Source of the DNA: Nocardia vinacea
GTDB taxonomy: Bacteria > Actinomycetota > Actinomycetes > Mycobacteriales > Mycobacteriaceae
NCBI RefSeq assembly: GCF_035920345.1
Contig: NZ_CP109149.1
Coordinates: 3,100,001-3,164,000 of the forward strand
Direction: 5' to 3'
Length of the DNA: 64,000 nt
Program-made: the position numbers and the translations under genes
Shown here: one piece after another, positions 58,279-64,000 of the stretch
How the letters are laid out: every line of letters begins with the position of its first letter
Position numbering within the stretch: the stretch's first letter is position 1
The notes under the pieces: model-generated
Databases searched by the model: none
The model's input: only the letters and a program-made list of their open reading frames with translations
What the model was told of the DNA's origin: nothing

Positions 58279-58284
58279 TACAGT
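58279..58284 (+). promoter_or_regulatory. -10 box of a leaderless ggt promoter
   Basis: TACAGT, seven bases before ATG 58292. Confidence 0.55.
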
Positions 58285-58291
58285 GCCGTCC

Positions 58292-60244
58292 ATGAGTGGC
58301 ACGCGAAGAACCTGGGTCAGCGCCGCGGCGGCGCTCACGCTCATCGTCGGCGTTGTCAGCGGATGTTCATCCGACGACACACCGGCGAACGCGGCGTGTA
58401 GTGCGACGCCGAACGGGACCCCGGTGGTCGCGACCTCAGCGGGTGCGACTCCAGGCGCGACCAAGGATCTGAGCACCAATCCCGAGATCGCGACCGGCTA
58501 TCGGTCCGATATGACGGCGGTGCGCACCAAGACCTACGCGGTGTCCACGGCCAACCCGGTCTCTACCAAGGCCGCCTGTGAGGTGCTGAGCAACGGCGGC
58601 ACGGCCGCGGATGCACTCATTGCGGCGCAGATGGTGCTCGGGTTGGTGGAGCCGCAGGCCTCCGGTATCGGTGGCGGCTCGTTCATGCTCTATTACGACG
58701 CGGCCAGCAAGAGTGTGGAGGCATACGACGGTCGGGAGATCGCCCCAGCGGCGGCGACCGAGAATTATCTGCGCTGGGTCAGCGATACCGATCGGACCGA
58801 GCCGAAGCCGAGTGCCCGTGCGAGCGGACGCTCGATCGGCGTGCCCGGCGTCTTGCGCATGCTGGAACTGGCGCATCGCGACCATGGCAAGACCGCTTGG
58901 CGGGACCTCTTCGACCCGGCCATCGGACTGGCCGATCGCGGCTTCCCGATCAGTCCGCGCCTGGCCGGTCAGATCGCCGAATCCGCCAAGGATCTCGCGG
59001 TGGACGAGTCCGCGAAGGCCTACTTCCTCAATCCGGACGGCACCCCGAAACGGGCCGACACCCTACTGACCAACCCGGCAATGTCCAAGACCTTGAACGC
59101 CATTGCCACCGACGGCGCGAATGCCTTCTACACCGGCGCGATCGCCCACGACATCGTCGACGCGGCCGGATCCACTGCAGGGGGGCGCACCCCGAGCCTC
59201 ATCACCGCCAACGACCTCGCCGGATATCAGGCCAAGAAGCGGACCGCGCTCTGCACGAGCTACCGCACGCACGAGATCTGCGGTATGCCGAGCCCGTCCT
59301 CGGGCGGCATCACCGTCGCGGCCACCCTCGGCATTCTGGAGAACTTCGACCTGTCCGCGCTGAAGCCGGACAATATCGACCGCAACGGCGGCAAGCCGAA
59401 GGCCGAAGCGGTGCATCTGATCTCGGAGGCCGAGCGGCTCGCCTACGCCGACCGGAACAAGTACGTCGCCGATACGGATTTCATTCCGCTGCCGGGTAAT
59501 TCACCGCAGACCCTGCTGAACAAGGACTATCTGAAGCAGCGCGCCGGTCTCATCGATCCCGGCCACAGCATGGGCACCGCGCAGCCGGGCGATTTCGGCC
59601 CGGTGCCACTCGGTGTCGGCCCGCAGCCGCCCGAGCACGGCACCAGCCATATCTCGGTCGTCGATAAGTACGGCAATGCCGCCTCGATGACCACCACGGT
59701 CGAATCGGCCTTCGGATCGTTCCATCTCGTCGACGGATTCGTGCTGAACAACCAGCTCACCGACTTCTCCGCCGATCCACTCGGCACCGACGGCGCCCCC
59801 GTCGCCAATCGCGTGCAGCCGGGTAAGCGGCCGCGCAGCTCGATGAGCCCGACCCTGGTCTTCGACCACAATGCCGACGGCTCCCGCGGCGATCTGACTC
59901 AGGTCGCCGGCTCCCCCGGCGGTTCGGTGATCATCCAGTTCGTCGTGAAAGCCCTTGTCGGCGTGCTGGATTGGGGCCTGGACCCGCAGCAGGCGGTCTC
60001 TGCGGTCGCCTTCGGCGCCGGAAACACTCCGGCCACCGGCGTAGGCGGCGAACATCCCGCCATCAACGCCATCGACAACGGCGATCACGACCCACTGGTC
60101 CTACGCCTGCGCGAACTCGGCCACCAGGTCTCGGTCGCCCCCCAATCCAGCGGTCTCAGCGCACTGCAACGCGACGGTACCGAAGGCTGGATCGGCGGTG
60201 CGGATCCCAGACGCGAAGGCGCCGTCCTCGGCGACACCCGCTAA
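58292..60244 (+). CDS. ggt: Gamma-glutamyltransferase lipoprotein
   Basis: 650 aa. Signal peptide with lipobox VVSGC, so anchored outside the membrane. It self-cleaves into two subunits before the nucleophile Thr451 in PPEHGTSHISVVD. The gamma-glutamyl-binding ASGIGGGSFMLYYD and the oxyanion region SMSPTLVFD and SPGGSVIIQF are present. It hydrolyses or transfers gamma-glutamyl groups of glutathione-like thiols and peptides. ATG 58292 is chosen from the promoter. Confidence 0.92.
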   Translation: MSGTRRTWVSAAAALTLIVGVVSGCSSDDTPANAACSATPNGTPVVATSAGATPGATKDLSTNPEIATGYRSDMTAVRTKTYAVSTANPVSTKAACEVLSNGGTAADALIAAQMVLGLVEPQASGIGGGSFMLYYDAASKSVEAYDGREIAPAAATENYLRWVSDTDRTEPKPSARASGRSIGVPGVLRMLELAHRDHGKTAWRDLFDPAIGLADRGFPISPRLAGQIAESAKDLAVDESAKAYFLNPDGTPKRADTLLTNPAMSKTLNAIATDGANAFYTGAIAHDIVDAAGSTAGGRTPSLITANDLAGYQAKKRTALCTSYRTHEICGMPSPSSGGITVAATLGILENFDLSALKPDNIDRNGGKPKAEAVHLISEAERLAYADRNKYVADTDFIPLPGNSPQTLLNKDYLKQRAGLIDPGHSMGTAQPGDFGPVPLGVGPQPPEHGTSHISVVDKYGNAASMTTTVESAFGSFHLVDGFVLNNQLTDFSADPLGTDGAPVANRVQPGKRPRSSMSPTLVFDHNADGSRGDLTQVAGSPGGSVIIQFVVKALVGVLDWGLDPQQAVSAVAFGAGNTPATGVGGEHPAINAIDNGDHDPLVLRLRELGHQVSVAPQSSGLSALQRDGTEGWIGGADPRREGAVLGDTR

Positions 60245-60249
60245 CCCGC

Positions 60250-60286
60250 GGTGCTCTATCCGGTCTACCGCATCGGATAGAGCACC
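60250..60286. terminator. Bidirectional hairpin between ggt and the PH-domain gene
   Basis: GGTGCTCTATCCG (60250-60262) and CGGATAGAGCACC (60274-60286) pair over 13 bp without mismatch; 11-base loop. It lies six bases beyond the ggt stop. Confidence 0.8.
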
Positions 60287-60430
60287 GGCCGCCGCCGAGC
60301 GCCGGGTCGCCCTGCGCGAATCTCAGAACAGCGGTAACGCTTTTCGGCGGCGAACCGCAATCGGCCAGAAGTAGGTCATGAGCGGATCGTCAGCGAATGC
60401 CTCGGCGACATGCTGACATCCGGCTGCCGA

Positions 60431-60931
60431 CTACTCCTCGGCGGCGGTGTATTTCGCGCCGAGTGCGCGCAGCTCATCCAGGGCCTCGACGGCGCGTTGC
60501 TTGTCGTTGGAACGGATCGCCATGAGGGGGACGTAGTCGTCGTCGACCAGCTCGAGGCGGGCCCAGGACTTTCGGTCCGGGAAGGAGACGCCGCGGATGT
60601 ACTCCCAGGGGAATTCGGTGTCACCCAGGATGTTCCGCACCGAGATGCCGCGCTTGCCGACACGGATGCGCGGCCGGGTCAGCAGGAGTACCGCCGCCGC
60701 ACCGAGCACGCCGATGCCGATCATCGCGAACTGGTCCGCGAGGCGGAAGTTCACACCGGTCGAACCGTGGCGCAACAGGATGCCGCCCGCGGTGAAACCA
60801 GCGACGAGCAGCACCGCCACAGTCCATGCGGTCCGCACCGCGCGATGCGGCCGCACCTCGAGCTCCCACTCGCCGGAGCCCGATTCGGCAGCCGCGGCCG
60901 GGCCTCTACGCCAGATGCGAACGACCGGCAT
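60431..60931 (-). CDS. PH-domain membrane protein after ribH
   Basis: 166 aa. Two membrane helices (about 36-55 and 68-85) precede a bacterial PH domain (RIRVGKRGISVRNILGDTEFPWEYIRGVSFPDRKSWARLEL). It starts three bases after ribH. M. tuberculosis Rv1417 has the same place and layout. Its job is unknown; PH-domain proteins of this type usually act at the envelope. Confidence 0.85.
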   Translation of the reverse strand: MPVVRIWRRGPAAAAESGSGEWELEVRPHRAVRTAWTVAVLLVAGFTAGGILLRHGSTGVNFRLADQFAMIGIGVLGAAAVLLLTRPRIRVGKRGISVRNILGDTEFPWEYIRGVSFPDRKSWARLELVDDDYVPLMAIRSNDKQRAVEALDELRALGAKYTAAEE

Positions 60932-60934
60932 GGT

Positions 60935-61519
<585 letters not shown>

Positions 61520-62764
61520 TCACTGGGCGGTCTCGCCGAGATCGAGTTCATCCAGCCCGATCAGGTCGTGCCCCATCCGGTCCCGCTTGGTGCGCAGGTA
61601 CCGCAGGTTCTCGGCGTTGGCGCGCAACGGCATCGGCACCCGCTCGGTGATCTTCAGCCCGTAGCCGTCCAGTCCGACTCGCTTGGCCGGATTGTTGGTG
61701 AGCAGGCGCATCGACCGAATCCCGAGATCCACCAGTATCTGTGCGCCGGTGCCGTAGTCGCGGGCGTCGGCGGGCAGACCGAGCTGCAGATTCGCGTCGA
61801 CCGTGTCGTGGCCCGAATCCTGCAGCTGGTATGCCTGCAGCTTGTGCATCAGCCCGATGCCGCGCCCCTCGTGTCCGCGCATGTAGAGCACCACACCGCG
61901 CCCCTCCTGGGCCACCATCTCCAGTGCGGCGTCCAGCTGCGGACCACAATCGCAGCGCAGCGAACCGAAGACATCACCGGTGAGGCATTCGGAATGCACC
62001 CGCACCAGCACATCGTCGCCGTCATCGATATCGCCGCGCACCAGCGCGACATGTTCGACATCGTCGTAAATGCTCTGATAGCCGACGGCCTTGAATTCGC
62101 CGTGCGCCGTTGGGATCCTGGCCTCGGCGACCCGAATGACCTGCTTCTCGTGCTTGCGCCGCCAGGCGATCATTTCCGCGATGGAGATCAGCGCCAAGTT
62201 GTGCTCGTCGGCGAAGACGCGCAGTTCCTCGGTGCGGGCCATATGGCCCTCGTCCTTCTGGCTGACGATCTCGCAGATGACACCGGCGGGCTGCAATCCA
62301 GCCATCCGCGCCAGATCGACCGCGGCCTCGGTGTGCCCGGGACGACGCAGCACGCCGCCCTCCTTGGCGCGCAACGGAACCACGTGACCGGGCCGGGTCA
62401 GATCGTCGGCCTTGGCGTTCGGATCGGCGAGTAGTCGCATGGTGGTGGCACGGTCGGCGCCGGAGATACCGGTGGTGATGCCCTCTCTGGCATCGACCGA
62501 AACTGTGTAGGCGGTGCCGTGCTTGTCCTGGTTCTGCGCGTACATCGGCGGCAGGCCGAGCCGATCGCAGTCCTCACCCGTGAGCGGCACACAGATATAA
62601 CCCGAGGTGTAGCGAATCATGAAGGCGACCAGCTCGGGGGTCGCCTTTTCCGCCGCGAAGATGAGGTCGCCCTCGTTCTCACGGTCCTCGTCGTCGACGA
62701 CGACGACCGCCTTACCGGCAGCGATATCGGCGACTGCGCGCTCGATGGTGTCGAACCTGGTCAC
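61520..62764 (-). CDS. ribBA: Bifunctional 3,4-DHBP synthase / GTP cyclohydrolase II
   Basis: 414 aa. The N-terminal RibB half has [10 protein letters not shown] and the RibA half has the zinc cysteines in [19 protein letters not shown] plus [10 protein letters not shown]. It makes both precursors of riboflavin. GTG 62764 gives [15 protein letters not shown], the family N-terminus, with GGAG ten bases upstream; the ATG at 62800 is less likely. Confidence 0.95.
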   Translation of the reverse strand: MTRFDTIERAVADIAAGKAVVVVDDEDRENEGDLIFAAEKATPELVAFMIRYTSGYICVPLTGEDCDRLGLPPMYAQNQDKHGTAYTVSVDAREGITTGISGADRATTMRLLADPNAKADDLTRPGHVVPLRAKEGGVLRRPGHTEAAVDLARMAGLQPAGVICEIVSQKDEGHMARTEELRVFADEHNLALISIAEMIAWRRKHEKQVIRVAEARIPTAHGEFKAVGYQSIYDDVEHVALVRGDIDDGDDVLVRVHSECLTGDVFGSLRCDCGPQLDAALEMVAQEGRGVVLYMRGHEGRGIGLMHKLQAYQLQDSGHDTVDANLQLGLPADARDYGTGAQILVDLGIRSMRLLTNNPAKRVGLDGYGLKITERVPMPLRANAENLRYLRTKRDRMGHDLIGLDELDLGETAQ

Positions 62765-63024
62765 GTCTGTTGTGCTCCATCTCGAAATAGGTGCCCCCAT
62801 ACAGTACTGTGCTCAACCTGCCGCACCTGCGGCGCGGCGTGTTCGCGGCCCCCTGCTGTCTCGCGTCCGAGCGGTCGAGACATACGACTGCGCCGTATGC
62901 GCTTCAGCCACTCGGCTGTGTTCGGTGGCAGCGCCTTCGGCGCGGCCGCGAGCCGGGCCGCGAACGGTCGCTCGCAAAACTCGCTCCGTGGTGGCCGCCG
63001 GGGCGCGAGCGGCAAGTTCAGCAC
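62761..63024 (-). other. Spacer between ribE and ribBA, with an open frame and hairpins
   Basis: An 87-codon frame from GTG 63024 fills the gap and its TGA overlaps the ribBA GTG (GTGA), as the ERSERTM spacer does for ribH. The text RSEFCERPFAARLAAAPKAL has no family I know. Small perfect stems lie at 62881-62899 and 62905-62918. A -10-like TACTGT at 62806-62801 could drive ribBA. It may be coupling leader, repeat or chance. Confidence 0.3.
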
Positions 63025-63039
63025 AGCGTCTACTCGCCG

Positions 63040-63663
63040 TCAGCCGCGCTGTTGGAGGCGTTCGACGTACTTGGCGATGACATCGACTTCCAGGTTCACC
63101 TTGGTACCGACGGCGGCGGCACCGAGGTTCGTCATGGACAGGGTGGTCGGGATCAGCGAGACCTCGAACCAGTCGCGATTGCCGTCGGTGGCGGGCGCGT
63201 CGGCGATGCCGAGGCCCGAGACGGTCAGCGAGATGCCGTCGACGGTGATCGAACCCTTCTCCACTACATAGCGGGCGATCGCGTCGGGCAGCGAGATCCG
63301 CACGACCTCCCAGTTCTCCGAGGGCGTGCGCGCGAGCACGGTGCCGGTGCCGTCGACGTGGCCCTGCACCAAGTGGCCGCCGAGCCTGCTGTTCAGCGCG
63401 GCCGCACGCTCGAGATTCACCCGCGAACCCGTGCCGAGTCCGCCGATGCTGGAGCGGTTCAGCGTCTCCTGCATCACGTCCACGGTGAACGAATCGCCGT
63501 CGACCACGTCGACAACGGTCAGGCAGACGCCGTTGACGGCGATCGAATCACCGTGTCCGGCATCGGAAGTGACCAGCTTGCCCCGGATCGTCAGCCGAGC
63601 GGCATCGGCCAGCTCTTCGGTGGCCACGATCTCGCCGAGTTCCTCGACGATGCCTGTGAACAT
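63040..63663 (-). CDS. ribE: Riboflavin synthase
   Basis: 207 aa. MFTGIVEELG at the N-terminus and two similar barrels, the second with GRLGGHLVQGHVDGTG, make the lumazine-binding sites. It turns two lumazines into riboflavin. ATG 63663 has AGGGAG upstream. ribC in M. tuberculosis naming. Confidence 0.95.
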   Translation of the reverse strand: MFTGIVEELGEIVATEELADAARLTIRGKLVTSDAGHGDSIAVNGVCLTVVDVVDGDSFTVDVMQETLNRSSIGGLGTGSRVNLERAAALNSRLGGHLVQGHVDGTGTVLARTPSENWEVVRISLPDAIARYVVEKGSITVDGISLTVSGLGIADAPATDGNRDWFEVSLIPTTLSMTNLGAAAVGTKVNLEVDVIAKYVERLQQRG

Positions 63664-64000
63664 GCCTTGACTCCCTGTCGCGTCGTTTCTACGGTTGCCG
63701 AACAGCCGGGATCCGGCGACTATTCCCGTCGGTACGCCGATCCCTCCTCAGCCTAACGACGCCGGGTCGTAGACGACACTGCGGTTCCAACCAACGGTCG
63801 GTCGATACCGTGGCTCGGCAAGTCCCCGGGAAAGCAGACCGCAGGGCACCTCAGGCCGCGCCGAACCAGCGGCAATTATTTTTCGAAGCGAAATAGTGCA
63901 CTGCCGCGCGAAAAAGTCGCCGCTTCCCCGCCGACGACATTTATTCATTCCTATTTTCGTGACCACACGAATGGATTTCATCCATCGCACATAGAGTCGA
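63664..64000. other. Region upstream of ribE, no supported gene
   Basis: 337 bases to the window edge. 63870-63965 is clearly AT-richer than the rest, with a small dyad TTTCG-AAG-CGAAA and runs of A and T. An FMN riboswitch was looked for and not seen. An 80-codon minus frame here lacks any family resemblance. Confidence 0.4.

Noticed and set aside
62765..63039. FMN riboswitch in the rib region
   Set aside because: I looked for the conserved RFN core before ribE and ribBA on the minus strand and did not find it; only small stems are present.
63748..63990. 80-codon minus ORF upstream of ribE
   Set aside because: No ribosome-binding site, no family, and it crosses the AT-rich tract; most likely chance.

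Overview
The window reads as a high-GC mycolic-acid actinobacterium, most likely Nocardia. The evidence is the codon usage, the many GTG starts, the WhiA/YvcK/RapZ/UvrC cluster, an MptB-type mannosyltransferase, and a gene order that, as I recall it, follows M. tuberculosis Rv1412 to Rv1464 as one inverted block. That comparison rests on memory of the M. tuberculosis map; no search was run.

Conserved backbone, left to right. The suf operon (sufR-sufB-sufD-sufC-sufS, minus strand, cut by the left edge) is divergent from mptB - ABC exporter - ctaA (plus). A qor gene follows with its divergent small partner, then ctaB (minus). The pentose-phosphate operon tkt-tal-zwf-opcA-pgl is on plus. Then come secG (minus), the glycolytic operon gap-pgk-tpi (minus), the operon uvrC-rapZ-yvcK-whiA (minus), and the riboflavin genes ribE-ribBA-ribH with a PH-domain membrane protein (minus).

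Accessory blocks sit between the backbone pieces. 10.5-14.7 kb holds a peptidase, a D-hydroxyacid dehydrogenase, a DJ-1/PfpI protein, a tandem repeat, a decayed flotillin and an orphan NarI-like protein that has lost all four haem ligands. 17-20 kb holds a TetR-controlled oxidoreductase/monooxygenase pair. 28-41 kb holds an amidohydrolase, MerR, a fused 2-oxoacid dehydrogenase E1, an XRE/methyltransferase/DUF397 module, a TetX/TetR pair, an epoxide hydrolase/SDR pair sharing a KstR-like operator, and a LysR/MFS pair. 41.3-46.3 kb holds an MFS-monooxygenase fusion, a two-gene membrane pair of unknown function, a META lipoprotein and a DUF1579 fragment. 54.9-60.3 kb holds a LysR/bile-acid-symporter pair, a HAD protein and a lipoprotein gamma-glutamyltransferase.

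Regulation can be read directly in places. Eleven genes have a TANNNT (or GATAAT) hexamer 6 to 8 bases before the start codon, as expected for leaderless mRNAs. An ACACT-N5-TGTGA repeat overlaps the sufR start. Several divergent regulator/target pairs have clear inverted repeats. Perfect hairpins separate convergent genes.

The most unusual structure is a pair of 25-26-codon ORFs of the same type (both containing ERSERTM). Each fills a spacer inside an operon (mptB-ABC and ribBA-ribH) and each ends overlapping the next start codon. I saw no rRNA, tRNA, CRISPR array, insertion sequence or prophage gene.
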